From the NCBI GenBank assembly GCA_001602925.1, contig LUZT01000006.1, positions 488,504-552,503 of the forward strand: DNA of 64,000 nt, written 5' to 3'. Source of the DNA: Chlorobiales bacterium Clorobi_01. GTDB taxonomy: Bacteria > Bacteroidota > Chlorobiia > Chlorobiales > Chlorobiaceae. The first letter of the stretch is position 1. Each line of letters begins with the position of its first letter. Shown here in pieces: positions 18,135 to 28,420 of this stretch. A program made the position numbers and the translations under genes. The notes below the pieces were generated by a model, which did not search any database, was not told the DNA's origin, and saw only the letters and a list, made by a program, of their open reading frames with translations.

Positions 18135-18167
18135 AAAGCCTTGTAACATTCTCTGCTACAAGGCTTT
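18135..18167 (-). terminator. Intrinsic terminator of tRNA-Gln
   Basis: A perfect 11-pair hairpin, AAAGCCTTGTA against TACAAGGCTTT, with an 11-base loop. On the minus strand it is followed by a short T run (TTTTTGC). It sits seven bases downstream of the tRNA-Gln 3' end. Confidence 0.8.
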
Positions 18168-18173
18168 ATAGTG

Positions 18174-18246
18174 CTGAGGAGCCAGGACTCGAACCTGGAA
18201 TTGCCTGATCCAGAGTCAGGAGCCTTACCAATTTGGCCACTCCTCA
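18174..18246 (-). tRNA. tRNA-Gln (anticodon CTG)
   Basis: 73 bases folding as a cloverleaf. Acceptor stem TGAGGAG/CTCCTCA has the U1-A72 pair and discriminator G73 typical of tRNA-Gln. The anticodon stem-loop is CCTGA-CTCTGGA-TCAGG (anticodon CTG) and the T arm is CCAGG-TTCGAGT-CCTGG. Unlike the three tRNAs near 26.7 kb, the CCA end is not encoded (CAC follows). Confidence 0.95.
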
Positions 18247-18248
18247 AT

Positions 18249-18265
18249 AGAGTGGCTTAATATAA
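18249..18265 (-). promoter_or_regulatory. tRNA-Gln promoter -10/discriminator box
   Basis: On the minus strand TTATATTAAGCCACTCT lies just before the tRNA. The TATATT is a good -10, 12 bases before the tRNA 5' end. The same 17-base block (15 of 17 identical) is found before the tRNA-Ile-Glu-Arg group at 26931-26947. The -35 region is not well conserved. Confidence 0.5.
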
Positions 18266-18360
18266 CAAAAAATGGAAATTCAGCAGATTTTTTAATCTTT
18301 TTGTAAAAAAATGGTCGAGCCTGAGCTGGGTATGGCTTGCCGTTTGTTGTTGGTTGATTT

Positions 18361-21300
18361 TCATCCGGTTCTGGTGAGTATCTCGTTGATCATCGAAACC
18401 AGGTCGGCAAGTCTGACCGGTTTTTTCAGCATTTTGCAGATGCCGAGCTTGTTTACACTGCTCGCATCATCGATGTCTTTGCCAAAGCCGGTCATCAGAA
18501 TAATCGGTATTTCGGGGTTGGTTTTTGTCAGTTCGCCTGACAGCTCAAGTCCGCTGAGTTCGGGCATGGTCAGATCGGTGATCACCAGATCGAATCGCGT
18601 GGGATTCTGCCTGAAAAGCTCGATGGCTTCGAGTGGATTTTTCATGGCGCTTACCTCGAAGCCCTGTTTGGTCAGCATTGTCGAAATCATGTTCAGGATG
18701 ACCTGTTCGTCATCGACAAAAAGAATGCTCCCTTTGCCTTGCTGGAGTCGGGGCCGGGCACATTTCTGCTCAATTGTCTCTTCGATGACTGGAAAATAGA
18801 CACGAAAAACAGTGTACTCTTCCTGCCGGCTTTCGGCAAGAATTTGTCCATTGTTGCCAGTGACGATACCGTGCACTACCGACAACCCGAGACCATTGCC
18901 TTTGTTGGGGGCCTTGGTCGTGAAAAACGGCTCGAAAATGTGTTCTATCGTCGATTTGTCCATGCCAACGCCGTTGTCCGAAATGCTTATCTCCGCGTAG
19001 GGTTGTGCCGTTAGCCCCGTCAGCTTTTTTTGCAGTGCTTTGTTGGGTGTGACCTCACGCAGTTCGATGGTGATGATGCCATTGTTTTTGTCGATCGCCT
19101 GCCAGGCGTTTGTGCAGAGGTTGACAAGCATCTGGTGCAACTTCGACGGATCGATGAGGATATTGCGGCATGCTTTGTCGATCTGCTTCTCTATCCTGAT
19201 GTTTGCCGGAATCGATGGACACAGGAGCTGAACGACCTCTTCGATGATGGACTGAATCCTGACAGGCACCGGTTTGCTGTCATGCGCTTTGCAGAAGGTC
19301 AGAATCTGGGTGATCAGTTGTTTTGCACGTTCAGCCGCCTGTACGATTGCGGTGTAATATTCGGGCTCGTAACCCTCTTCGGCAGCCTTGAGCATACCGA
19401 GCTCGCTGTAACCGAGAATGGGCGAAAGCAGATTGTTGAAGTCATGGGCGATGCCGCCGGCAAGCCTTCCGAGTGTTTCGAGACGTTCGGCTTTATGAAG
19501 CTGGAGTTCGAGTATTTTTTTCTCCTCTTCAGCTTTTTTCCTCCAACTTATATCACGAATAACACCGATCATGCCCGAGTAATCACTGCCGCTGTCCTCC
19601 TGAAAATATCTGACGCCGACTTCGCTAAAAAGATACGATCCATCGTTTTTCCTGTATTTCAACTCGAACACTTCGGAGTCGAGATGCCTGGCAATCGCCT
19701 CGCTAACCTTGTGCTGCGCCCGTTCGATTTCATCTTCGGCAAGAAAATCGAAAAATGAGTGGCCGATGATCTCTTCAGGGCGGTATCCGGCCATTTTTTC
19801 GACGGATGGCGAGACATAGCGGACTATTCCCGATAAGTCGGCGACAAAGACGATTTCGGAGATCTGTTCGGTGATCGTGCGGTATTTGCGCTCGCTCTCC
19901 CGCAACGACTGTTCGATCTGCTTGCGCCCGGTGATGACATCGAAGATGACGATGAAATGGTCGGGTTTCGGGCTGTAAACCGAAAAAGAGAACCACTCCT
20001 GAAGTGCGTTCAGGAAATAATCGACATATTCTGGCTGGCGACTTTTTAAAACGCGATCGGCAATGAGAAGCAATTCAGGGTCGGTTGTCTTGAGTTTCGG
20101 AATGAGCTCTGTCGCCCGTTTGCCGATGACATCCCTGAAGGAGAGCAGTTTTTCGAATCGCCGGTTGACCTCAATAAAGAGGTAATCATCGACGGCACCA
20201 TGTTTATCGTACAGCGCCTGGCAATAGGCAAAGCCGTTCGGCATGTGTTCGAACAGCGAACGATACTCCATTTCGCTCTGGCGTACCGATTCGAGCAGCT
20301 CCCGTCGTTCCGTAGTGTCGATGATCGTGCCGATATAGCCGATCCACTTTCCCTGATCGTTGTAGAGTGGCTTTCCACGAGACAGCAGCCAGTGAATCGA
20401 ACCGTCGGGCCAGCAGACGCGGTACTCCATATTGGATTCCATCGCCTCTCTGGTAGTCCAGGTGAAGGTGTCGATGACCATTTGCCGGTCTTCCGGATGA
20501 ATGGCGTTCATCCAGAGATTGAGGCTGGGTGGCTGCTGCTGTTCACGACCCAGCAGACGGCCGACCTCGTTCGACCAGTGCGCCTTGCCGGTTTCGATGT
20601 TCATCTCCCAGACGCCGGCTCGCGCGGCATGCAGTGCCAGATCGAACTTTATTTTGGTATCCCGGAGTTCGATTTCCGCAGATTTGCGATCTGAGATATC
20701 CATGACAATACCTGCCAGGAGACGTTTGCCGTGAAGGCCGTCGTGCTGAAATCCTCCGATCACCATGATCCAGCGGTACTCGCCGTCGTTTCGGCGAATG
20801 CGGCATTCGAAATGCAGGCCGGTCTGGCTGGTTTTCGAATGCTGAATCATGGCGATGATCCGGTCACGATCTTCGGGAACGACGTGGTCGAGAAACTGCT
20901 GAAAGCTCCACTCCCGGTCTGTCGAGTCATAACCGAAGATCTCTGCATGTTCGAGGGTGCGGAACGCGGAGCCATCCTCGATATTCATGCCCCACCAGCC
21001 GATATGGCTTTTTTCGAACGCAAAATTGAGCTGTGACTTGCTGAAACGCAACTCTTTTTCCCTCTGCGCGTGCTCGGTAACATCGTTGACAATGCAGTAA
21101 AACACCTCCTTGCCTTGAATTTCGATGAGGCAGGTCGAGGCCTCAATGTCGCGAATGCTGCCGTCGGCTCTCCGGTGGCGGGTTGAAACGGTTTTCTGCT
21201 TGAACTTTCTGAGTTGTTCGATCTCTCTCTCCAGAAATTCGGGAGAGTTTTCGACCAGTTGTTCGAGGTGCATCTTGCGCAGCTCTGCGACCGGCCAGCC

Positions 21301-21801
21301 GTAAAAACTGGCGGCAGCGCGGTTGGCATCGATGACCATTTTCGACTCTGCATCGATGACCAGCATGATAGTCGAGTGACCGTCGAAAAGGCGCTTGAAC
21401 TTCGTTTCGCTGATGTGCAGGGACTCTTCGAGCTGCTTGTATCGGGTAATTTCCCTGCATGTGGCAATGAGCAATGGCTTGTTGCCGGTCGCGATCTTTT
21501 TGGCGGTGATCGAATGCCACGGATAGTCCATTCGGGCACGATGCAGGATTCTCGCTTCGCACGACGCTTCCGTGTCACTTTGCAGTGCCGTTGTCATGGC
21601 GAGGCACAACGCTTCGCGTTCTTCCGGGTGGGCTGTTTCGAAGAGGTTCAGGTCGGAGACGCTCTCGTCTCCGAGGCCGAAAACCGTGTCGCGGGCGTTG
21701 TCGTTCCAGCTGGTGACGATGCCGTTCGGACTGAGCATGAATGCCGACCCAGGAATTATGTCGGGGAGTTTGTACTGCGGCTCATCTGTTGGATGGCGCA
21801 T
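18361..21801 (-). CDS. Multi-PAS hybrid sensor histidine kinase/response regulator
   Basis: About 1146 residues and no membrane segment, so a cytoplasmic sensor. Six PAS/PAC units fill the first ~760 residues, each ending in the usual DITxRK-like linker (EITRYK, DVTEHAQ, DISDRK, DTTERR, DVITGRK, DISWRK). Next come a HisKA domain with the phospho-histidine in IAHDFNNLLSPILGY, an HATPase domain (DNGVGMD, FEPFFTTK, GNGLGLSVVHG), and a C-terminal receiver with DD and phospho-Asp in VITDLTMPELSG. ATG 21801 is preferred over TTG 21822. No output regulator is adjacent, so its target is unknown. The input ligands or cofactors are also unknown. Confidence 0.9.
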   Translation of the reverse strand: MRHPTDEPQYKLPDIIPGSAFMLSPNGIVTSWNDNARDTVFGLGDESVSDLNLFETAHPEEREALCLAMTTALQSDTEASCEARILHRARMDYPWHSITAKKIATGNKPLLIATCREITRYKQLEESLHISETKFKRLFDGHSTIMLVIDAESKMVIDANRAAASFYGWPVAELRKMHLEQLVENSPEFLEREIEQLRKFKQKTVSTRHRRADGSIRDIEASTCLIEIQGKEVFYCIVNDVTEHAQREKELRFSKSQLNFAFEKSHIGWWGMNIEDGSAFRTLEHAEIFGYDSTDREWSFQQFLDHVVPEDRDRIIAMIQHSKTSQTGLHFECRIRRNDGEYRWIMVIGGFQHDGLHGKRLLAGIVMDISDRKSAEIELRDTKIKFDLALHAARAGVWEMNIETGKAHWSNEVGRLLGREQQQPPSLNLWMNAIHPEDRQMVIDTFTWTTREAMESNMEYRVCWPDGSIHWLLSRGKPLYNDQGKWIGYIGTIIDTTERRELLESVRQSEMEYRSLFEHMPNGFAYCQALYDKHGAVDDYLFIEVNRRFEKLLSFRDVIGKRATELIPKLKTTDPELLLIADRVLKSRQPEYVDYFLNALQEWFSFSVYSPKPDHFIVIFDVITGRKQIEQSLRESERKYRTITEQISEIVFVADLSGIVRYVSPSVEKMAGYRPEEIIGHSFFDFLAEDEIERAQHKVSEAIARHLDSEVFELKYRKNDGSYLFSEVGVRYFQEDSGSDYSGMIGVIRDISWRKKAEEEKKILELQLHKAERLETLGRLAGGIAHDFNNLLSPILGYSELGMLKAAEEGYEPEYYTAIVQAAERAKQLITQILTFCKAHDSKPVPVRIQSIIEEVVQLLCPSIPANIRIEKQIDKACRNILIDPSKLHQMLVNLCTNAWQAIDKNNGIITIELREVTPNKALQKKLTGLTAQPYAEISISDNGVGMDKSTIEHIFEPFFTTKAPNKGNGLGLSVVHGIVTGNNGQILAESRQEEYTVFRVYFPVIEETIEQKCARPRLQQGKGSILFVDDEQVILNMISTMLTKQGFEVSAMKNPLEAIELFRQNPTRFDLVITDLTMPELSGLELSGELTKTNPEIPIILMTGFGKDIDDASSVNKLGICKMLKKPVRLADLVSMINEILTRTG

Positions 21802-22279
21802 GGTGCAACTGGGTTTTTGCAAGGATAGAAAATACTACATCTATTCAGCTGGTTAGGTAAAAGAAATCTTTTGCTGAAATATACAGTGAATCGTCATGAT
21901 TATACGTATAAAAGTTATTCTCGTAACTCCTATCATCATTTTTGTTTCGGTTCTTTGTGAGGCTTCTGTAAATGGGGATAAGAATTTTTGAGTATTGCTT
22001 TGCAGGAGTGATTTTACCGGCTTGTCATACTGACCGATACTGTGGTCAGCTCGTTCCGGGAGCTTCCAGAACGGTATTCAGATTGAGGATGTGCGGAGAA
22101 GAAAAATTCCGAAAAGCCTTTGCCTGCGATGACACGTGCAGTCATTCTCTTTTCAGGCAGATTTCTCTGGCGGTTTTGGCGTGGGCAGGTTTTTTTTGAA
22201 AACAGCGAATTTTTTCATGGAAATTTCCTGTTCCGGTTTCTAATTGATCACGTAGGTGGTAATCTGATCCATTCACGAA
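21802..22279. other. Divergent promoter region with two inverted repeats
   Basis: 478 bases between the sensor kinase (leftward) and the export operon (rightward), so it must hold both promoters. Two adjacent inverted repeats stand out near 22027-22075: CTGACC-gatactgt-GGTCAG, then GTTCC-gggagcttcca-GAAC. They could be operator sites or a leader hairpin for the export operon. Short plus-strand frames here show no coding features. Confidence 0.4.
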
Positions 22280-23425
22280 ATGAAGCCTGTTTCGGGAATT
22301 TACAGGGTGGCGCTGAAGCTGCTGATGAACGACAAGAGCAAGTTCACGGCGCTTCTGGTCGGCATCACCTTCGCCGTGTTCCTCATGGTGATGATGATGT
22401 CGATGTTTTCCGGCATTCTGGCCCGTTCGTGCGCTCCGGTCTATAACATCGGTGCGAAAATATGGGTGATGGATCCGGCGGTGAACAACACCAACAGCAG
22501 CATTCCGATGCCCGATTACATCCTGTCGGCGTCGCGGAGCATTCCGGGCGTGAAGTATGCTGTGCCGCTCTATTTCGGCAGTGCCCTGATCAAGCTCAAG
22601 GACGGCACCTATCAGGCTGCGACGGTGGTTGGACTCGATGATGCCACGCTTTTCGGACGACCCGAGATGCTTGAGGGCAGGATCGAGGATGTTTTCGCCG
22701 AGAACGCCTTCGTGGTGGTCAAGGATGCCGAGTACGCCAAGCTCGAAAGCCCGAAAATCGGCACCGAATTCGAGATCAACGACAATCGGGGCACGGTGGT
22801 CGGCATCGCCAAAGTCGCCTCCTCCGGCCTGTTCGGTATCCCGACGCTCTACACAACCTACAACCGCGCCATCACCTACATTCCCTCGGCGCGCTTTACC
22901 ACCTCCTATGTGCTGATCGAACCGAAGAGCGAGGCGGATGTGCCAGGCATCCAGAAGGCCATCGCCAAACTCGGTTACGAGGCGCTCACCCGCGATCAGT
23001 TCGTCAAGAAGGTCGCCAACTTCTACACCTTCAAGACCGGTGTCGGTATGAACATCATGCTGATGACCGCCATCAGTTTCGTGGTTGGTCTTTCCATCTC
23101 CGGCCAGACCTTCTACACCTTCATTCTCGAAAATATCGGCAAGTTCGGCGCGATGAAGGCCATTGGCGCTAAGGGCAACGAACTGATCTCGATGATTCTC
23201 GTGCAGGCGGTTGTCACTTCGCTGATCGGTTACGGATTTGGTGTCGGCGCGGCCTCGACCTTCATGATTATCGCCAAGTGGCGCGTGCCCGGTTACGCTG
23301 CCCAGCTCACCTACCAGACGCTCGGGTTGGCGCTTGTTATGGTGATGATCATCGCGGCGGTATCGAGCTATATCGGCGTGCGCAAGGTGTTGCAGATTCA
23401 GCCATTCGATATTTTCAGGGGTTGA
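22280..23425 (+). CDS. ABC transporter permease, DevC-like (FtsX/MacB fold)
   Basis: 381 residues. A membrane helix near residues 22-46, a large periplasmic domain (about 50-255), then three helices in a C-terminal FtsX domain (about 265-375, ending RKVLQIQPFDIFRG). This is the MacB/DevC/FtsX fold of type VII ABC systems, which act as mechanotransducers rather than classical channels. It resembles the DevC permease of cyanobacterial glycolipid export. The next genes encode a matching ATPase, a periplasmic adaptor and an outer-membrane factor, so it should be the inner-membrane subunit of a tripartite exporter. The substrate is unknown. Confidence 0.85.
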   Translation: MKPVSGIYRVALKLLMNDKSKFTALLVGITFAVFLMVMMMSMFSGILARSCAPVYNIGAKIWVMDPAVNNTNSSIPMPDYILSASRSIPGVKYAVPLYFGSALIKLKDGTYQAATVVGLDDATLFGRPEMLEGRIEDVFAENAFVVVKDAEYAKLESPKIGTEFEINDNRGTVVGIAKVASSGLFGIPTLYTTYNRAITYIPSARFTTSYVLIEPKSEADVPGIQKAIAKLGYEALTRDQFVKKVANFYTFKTGVGMNIMLMTAISFVVGLSISGQTFYTFILENIGKFGAMKAIGAKGNELISMILVQAVVTSLIGYGFGVGAASTFMIIAKWRVPGYAAQLTYQTLGLALVMVMIIAAVSSYIGVRKVLQIQPFDIFRG

Positions 23426-23427
23426 AC

Positions 23428-24136
<709 letters not shown>

Positions 24137-24147
<11 letters not shown>

Positions 24148-25081
24148 AATCCTGATCGGCATCGCGATCTTCGGTATTCTGCTTGGCGTGGGGAGCGCAT
24201 TTTTCATGAAGCTGCGCCCGAAATCGGAGCCGCCCGCCTTCAAACCGGCGTCGAACCCCTATCCGAGCGGGATTTATGCCAACGGCATCATCGAAAGCGC
24301 CCAGAAAAACGGCGCGAATGTCAACGTGTACCCCGAGGTGTCTGGCACAGTGGTGAGCATTCCCGTTCATGAAGGCCAGCAGGTAAAGACCGGTGCGCCG
24401 CTACTTGCGCTCGACGAAACGGTGCAGCGTTCTGCGGCTGAATCGGCGAAAGCGGGTATCGCGGTGGCTGAGGCGAATTTCGCCAACGTGCAAGCGCAGT
24501 ACGAAAAGCTGAAAGCCTCGTGGAATCTCGATCCTCGTTCGGTGAGCAAGGATGCGCTCGATACTGCCGCCAATGCCGTCCGTGCGGGGAAGGCGAGTCT
24601 CGAGCTTGCCCGCAAGCAGTACGATGCGGCCCGAGCGCTTCTTGACAAATACACCCTCACGGCGCGCGAAGACGGTACGGTTCTGGCGATCAACACCTCG
24701 GTTGGGAGCTACATTTCCAGTCAGGGCGGTTACAACTCCTACACAGGAGGCTACGTGCCGGTCATCGTTATGGGCAATCCGGAAAACAGCTTGCAAGTTC
24801 GTTGCTACGTTGACGAAATCCTGATCCAGCGGCTTCCAGATCCGGCCCGGATGAGCGCCAGCATGTCAATCCGCGGTACCACGCTCAAGATTCCTCTGAC
24901 ATTCGAGCGGTTCCAGCCGAACGTGACGCCAAAAATCGAGCTGTCGAGCCAACGCACCGAGCGGGTGGATGTCCGGGTGCTGCCGGTCATCTTCAGCTTT
25001 GTGAAGCCCAAAAATGTAACGCTCTATCCCGGTCAACTGGTCGATATTTACATCGGTGAACAGGCAGCGAACAACCAATAA
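24137..25081 (+). CDS. HlyD/DevB-type periplasmic adaptor protein
   Basis: 314 residues. An N-terminal signal-anchor (about 5-25, ILIGIAIFGILLGVGSAFF) is followed by a lipoyl half (VYPEVSGTVVSIPVHEGQQV), an alpha-helical hairpin (about 95-170), the second lipoyl half (YTLTAREDGTVLAINTSVG) and a beta-barrel. This is the membrane fusion protein plan. It bridges the inner-membrane permease and the outer-membrane factor. ATG 24137 is chosen because the signal-anchor then begins correctly; an in-frame ATG at 24089 lies within the ATPase gene. The preceding ATPase gene overlaps it, so translation is probably coupled. Confidence 0.88.
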
Positions 25082-25094
25082 CCTGGTGGCAGTC

Positions 25095-26555
25095 ATGTCG
25101 AAAAGCATCGCCCGGCGCGGCGTCGTGTCGCTCGCTTTTTTCGCGCTTCTGCTATCGGGATGCGCTATGGGGCCGGATTTCGTAACGCCTGAAGCTCCGG
25201 CGGTGAAGTCGTACGACCGGCAACCACTTCCGAAACCGGTCGATGGCGGGCAGCGCTTCGACGAGGGCGTTGGACCTGCTGCATACTGGTGGAAATCGTT
25301 CGGCTCCACCCAGATCGACTCCATCGTCGAAGAGGGGCTGGTGGGTAATCCGGGCCTGCAGGCTGCCGAGGCAAGCCTCAAAGCGAGCCGGGAGAATCTC
25401 CGCGCCGGGGCCGGGATTTTTTATCCGCAGGCAAGTGGGACCTTTTCGCAGACGCGGGAAACCTCGTCGCCAGCCACGACGGCGGGCTCGGGCGCCATCG
25501 TCAACCTCTCGACACTCTCCGCGTCAGTGAGCTACGCGCTCGATCTGTTCGGCGGGCAGCGGCGCAGCGTCGAGGCACTCGGTGCGCAGGTTGATGTGCA
25601 GCGTGCGCAGACTCTCGGTGTGTACATGACGCTGACTGGCAACATCGTCAACACGAGTATTGCCATTGCCGCCTATCGCGAGGAACTCGACGAGTACGAG
25701 CAGCTCATCGCCATCGAAAAGGATCAGCTTTCGATGGCTACGAAGCAGTACCAGGCGGGTGTAGCGCCCTACAGCTCCGTGCTGGCGTTACGGAGCCAGA
25801 TTGCCTCGCTGGAGGCCTCCGTGCCACCAGTCAGGCAGAAGTTCAGCCAGGCCGAGCACCTGCTTGCGACGCTTGCCGGAAAGACTCCGGGGGAGTGGGT
25901 GACGCCCGATCTGCGCCTTTCCGGCATTTCCCTGCCGGAACGAGTGCCGCTCTCGCTGCCATCGGAGCTGGTGCGCCAGCGCCCGGACATCCTCGCCGCC
26001 GAAGCGGAGTTGCACGCGGCCAATGCCGAAATCGGCGTTGCCACGGCAGCGCTCTTCCCGAGCTTCACGCTCACTGGCAGTTACGGGCGCACGGCCAGCC
26101 AGCCGCATGAGCTTTCCGATCCGCTCAACCGATTCTGGTCAATTGGTGGCAACATCGCCGAGCCGATTTTCAATGGAGGCTCGCTCCGGGCCAAACGCCG
26201 GGCTGCGATCGCCACGCGAAACCAGGCGTTCGCGTTGTACCGCCAGACCGTGCTTGCCGCCTTCGCCCAGGTTGCCGACCTCATCCGCGCGCTTGAGCAT
26301 AATGCCGAGCAGCTCAAGGCTGAGATGCAGGCCGTCCAGAGCAGCAAACTCGCGCTCGACCTGATCCAGGCCAACTACAAGGCGGGCATGGTCAACTACG
26401 TGCAGGTGATTCTCGCTGACATTCAGTACCGGCAAGCGAAAATCGGTTACCTGCAAGCCCAGGCCCAGCAACTGCAAAACTCCGCCGCGATGTACGTCGC
26501 TCTTGGTGGGGGATGGCAGCACGATGAAGGAGCGAAGGCGAAAGCGGGCTTGTAG
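25095..26555 (+). CDS. Outer-membrane efflux lipoprotein (NodT/OprM-like TolC family)
   Basis: 486 residues. A lipobox LLLSGC gives lipidated C23. Two outer-membrane efflux repeats follow, with the family blocks WWKSFG, VSYALDLFGGQRR, LRQRPDILAAEAELHAANA and FPSFTLTGSYG. The family trimerises into a beta-barrel plus long periplasmic tunnel. The frame can begin at GTG 25056 inside the adaptor gene; ATG 25095 gives a normal signal peptide. As the fourth gene of a DevC-DevA-DevB set, it likely completes a dedicated tripartite exporter for lipids, glycolipids or toxic compounds. Confidence 0.9.
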   Translation: MSKSIARRGVVSLAFFALLLSGCAMGPDFVTPEAPAVKSYDRQPLPKPVDGGQRFDEGVGPAAYWWKSFGSTQIDSIVEEGLVGNPGLQAAEASLKASRENLRAGAGIFYPQASGTFSQTRETSSPATTAGSGAIVNLSTLSASVSYALDLFGGQRRSVEALGAQVDVQRAQTLGVYMTLTGNIVNTSIAIAAYREELDEYEQLIAIEKDQLSMATKQYQAGVAPYSSVLALRSQIASLEASVPPVRQKFSQAEHLLATLAGKTPGEWVTPDLRLSGISLPERVPLSLPSELVRQRPDILAAEAELHAANAEIGVATAALFPSFTLTGSYGRTASQPHELSDPLNRFWSIGGNIAEPIFNGGSLRAKRRAAIATRNQAFALYRQTVLAAFAQVADLIRALEHNAEQLKAEMQAVQSSKLALDLIQANYKAGMVNYVQVILADIQYRQAKIGYLQAQAQQLQNSAAMYVALGGGWQHDEGAKAKAGL

Positions 26556-26617
26556 GGCTTGAGGGCCATAAAACAAAAAAGACCTGCAAGTCGAAACCCG
26601 CAAGTCATTCTGCTTTA

Positions 26618-26694
26618 TGGTACACCCGAGAGGATTCGAACCCCTAACCTTCTGATCCGTAGTCAGATGCTCTATCCAGTTGAGCTACGGGTGC
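26618..26694 (-). tRNA. tRNA-Arg (anticodon ACG)
   Basis: Cloverleaf with acceptor GCACCCG/CGGGTGT, anticodon stem-loop TCTGA-CTACGGA-TCAGA (anticodon ACG, normally deaminated to ICG by TadA) and T arm AGGGG-TTCGAAT-CCTCT. The discriminator A and the CCA tail are encoded. It is the last of three tRNAs transcribed leftward. Confidence 0.95.
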
Positions 26695-26699
26695 ATAGT

Positions 26700-26731
26700 G
26701 TATAAATCCCGACTTGTGCCGGGATTTATAC
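26700..26731. repeat. Perfect 12-pair palindromic hairpin between tRNAs
   Basis: GTATAAATCCCG, loop ACTTGTGC, then CGGGATTTATAC, lying exactly between tRNA-Glu and tRNA-Arg. There is no T run, so it is unlikely to be an intrinsic terminator. It may be a processing signal (for example a double-stranded RNase target) separating the tRNAs. Confidence 0.7.
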
Positions 26732-26732
26732 T

Positions 26733-26809
26733 TGGTAGCGTGTACGGGATTCGAACCCGTGATCTTCGCCTTGAGAGGGCGATGTCCTGGGCCACTAGAC
26801 GAACACGCC
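26733..26809 (-). tRNA. tRNA-Glu (anticodon CTC)
   Basis: Cloverleaf with acceptor GGCGTGT/ACACGCT, anticodon stem-loop TCGCC-CTCTCAA-GGCGA (anticodon CTC) and T arm CGGG-TTCGAAT-CCCG. The discriminator A and CCA tail are encoded. Part of the leftward Ile-Glu-Arg tRNA group. Confidence 0.95.
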
Positions 26810-26832
26810 ATATTTTCTTACTCTGAATCAGC

Positions 26833-26909
26833 TGGTGGGCCCTGTAGGACTTGAACCTACGACCCAGCGATTATGAGTCGCTTGCTCTGACCAACTGAGC
26901 TAAGGGCCC
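26833..26909 (-). tRNA. tRNA-Ile2 (anticodon CAT, expected lysidine-modified)
   Basis: Cloverleaf with acceptor GGGCCCT/AGGGCCC, anticodon stem-loop AGCGA-CTCATAA-TCGCT and encoded CCA. The CAT anticodon alone would read as Met, but the body (GCGACTCATAATCGC and CTTAGCTCAGTTGG) closely resembles E. coli tRNA-Ile2, where TilS turns the first anticodon base into lysidine to read AUA. First tRNA of the leftward group. Confidence 0.85.
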
Positions 26910-26930
26910 TCGCAAGCCTGTTTTTGCTTC

Positions 26931-26968
26931 AGAGTGGTCTAATATAAGGTATGTGATTAAAATTGCAA
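26931..26968 (-). promoter_or_regulatory. Promoter of the tRNA-Ile-Glu-Arg group
   Basis: On the minus strand TTGCAA (26968-26963), a 16-base spacer and TATATT (26946-26941) form a good sigma-70-like promoter, about 32 bases before the tRNA-Ile 5' end. The -10 and downstream block TTATATTAGACCACTCT is shared with the tRNA-Gln promoter. Confidence 0.6.
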
Positions 26969-26987
26969 ACGATATTTGACTCTTTTT

Positions 26988-28262
26988 TCAGGAAAATTCC
27001 TGGTATTTCTGCCGCTCGATGTCGGCTCCGAGCGCCGTCAGTTTCTTCTCGATAGCCTCGTATCCGCGGTCGAGATGATAGACTCTCAGCACTTCGGTGG
27101 TGTCTTTTGCGACCAGTCCGGCAAGCACCAGACAGGCTGATGCGCGAAGGTCCGTGGACATGACTTTGGTGCCGGTCAGCTCCTGCGGGCCATGAACCAG
27201 TGCCCAGTTATCCCTGATTTCGATATGCGCTCCAAGGCGGTTGAGCTCCGGAATATGGTTGAAGCGTTCGAGGTAGATTCGGTCGATGATGGTGCTGTCG
27301 CCATGAGCCTGGGTCATGAGCGCCATCCACTGCGCCTGCATGTCGGTCGGAAACTCAGGGTAGGGCTGTGCGGTAATATCCACCGGCAGCAGTTTTTCCG
27401 GTGCGATGAGCGAAATGGCATCACCTTTTGTCGCAATCGTGCAGCCGGACTGCCGGAAGGCATCAAGCACCGAGGTGAGCTGTTCCGGCACGACGCCGGT
27501 GACCGTCACACTGCCTCCGGTGATCGCGGCGGCGCAGAGGAGCGTGCCCGCTTCGATGCGGTCGAAGATGTTTTCGAACTCAACCGCCTTGAGCTGATCG
27601 ACTCCGTCAATGACGAGCGTTGTTGTGCCGATGCCGTCGATCTTCGCGCCCATTTTCACGAGGAAGTTGCACAGGCATTCGATCTCCGGTTCGAGGGCGG
27701 CGTTGTCGAGAATGGTGGTGCCTTTGGCCATGACTGCGGCCATCAGGGCGTTGCCGGTCGCGCCGACTGACGAGATCGGAAAGTCGATGTGTGCGCCGCG
27801 CAGTCCCGATCCGTTGACCCTGGCGTCGATGAAGCCTTTCTCGATGGTAACGGTCGCGCCGAGCTTCTCCATCACCATGATGTGCAGATCGACCGGACGC
27901 GGGCCGAAAGCGCATCCGCCGGGCAAGGAGACCCTGGTGTGGCCGAACCGCGCGAGCAGCGGGCCAAGCACGTAGATCGAGGCGCGCATTTTCTTGACCA
28001 GCTCGTACGGAGCCTCGATGCTCTTCAGGTGACCGGTTGAGACCTTCAGAAGGTTATTCTCGAACGACGTTTCCGCGCCGAGATAGTCGAGCAGCTGGAT
28101 GAAGGTCCGGACATCCTTGAGATCCGGGATGCGATCGATGGCGAAGGTGCCATCGGGTGTCAACAGTGTTGCCGCGATGACTGGCAGCGCGGAATTTTTC
28201 GATCCTGAAGCGGCGATGGTGCCGCAAATCTGTTTTCCGCCCCGGATGACAAGCTTGTCCAT
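26988..28262 (-). CDS. murA: UDP-N-acetylglucosamine 1-carboxyvinyltransferase
   Basis: 424 residues, normal MurA length. It adds enolpyruvate from PEP to UDP-GlcNAc, the first committed step of peptidoglycan synthesis. The catalytic lysine ([10 protein letters not shown]22) and cysteine ([15 protein letters not shown]117) are both present, so the enzyme should be active and fosfomycin-sensitive by family rule. Its usual loop reads PGGCAIG; here Ile is Phe. ATG 28262 is chosen over TTG 28271. It lies upstream of the three tRNAs on the same strand and divergent from the EnvC-like gene. Confidence 0.96.
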   Translation of the reverse strand: MDKLVIRGGKQICGTIAASGSKNSALPVIAATLLTPDGTFAIDRIPDLKDVRTFIQLLDYLGAETSFENNLLKVSTGHLKSIEAPYELVKKMRASIYVLGPLLARFGHTRVSLPGGCAFGPRPVDLHIMVMEKLGATVTIEKGFIDARVNGSGLRGAHIDFPISSVGATGNALMAAVMAKGTTILDNAALEPEIECLCNFLVKMGAKIDGIGTTTLVIDGVDQLKAVEFENIFDRIEAGTLLCAAAITGGSVTVTGVVPEQLTSVLDAFRQSGCTIATKGDAISLIAPEKLLPVDITAQPYPEFPTDMQAQWMALMTQAHGDSTIIDRIYLERFNHIPELNRLGAHIEIRDNWALVHGPQELTGTKVMSTDLRASACLVLAGLVAKDTTEVLRVYHLDRGYEAIEKKLTALGADIERQKYQEFS

Positions 28263-28420
28263 TCGATTCAAGGGTTACATGCAAAAAGGCTTATTTAATT
28301 ATTTCAGGCTCAGAAAAACAAATTTTATTTTAAAGCCACTTTTTATCTGAACCTGCAAGCTGGCTCGTCCATCGTGCCGGTTTTTTGATTGCAACCGTGA
28401 GTGCCAACCGATCCGATACC

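Noticed and set aside
17866-18171. 101-codon plus-strand frame upstream of tRNA-Gln
   Set aside because: No family resemblance, no good ribosome site and it reads through the tRNA terminator hairpin.
21972-22199. 75-codon frame in the promoter region of the export operon
   Set aside because: No domain and overlaps another out-of-frame ORF; the region is better explained as regulatory.
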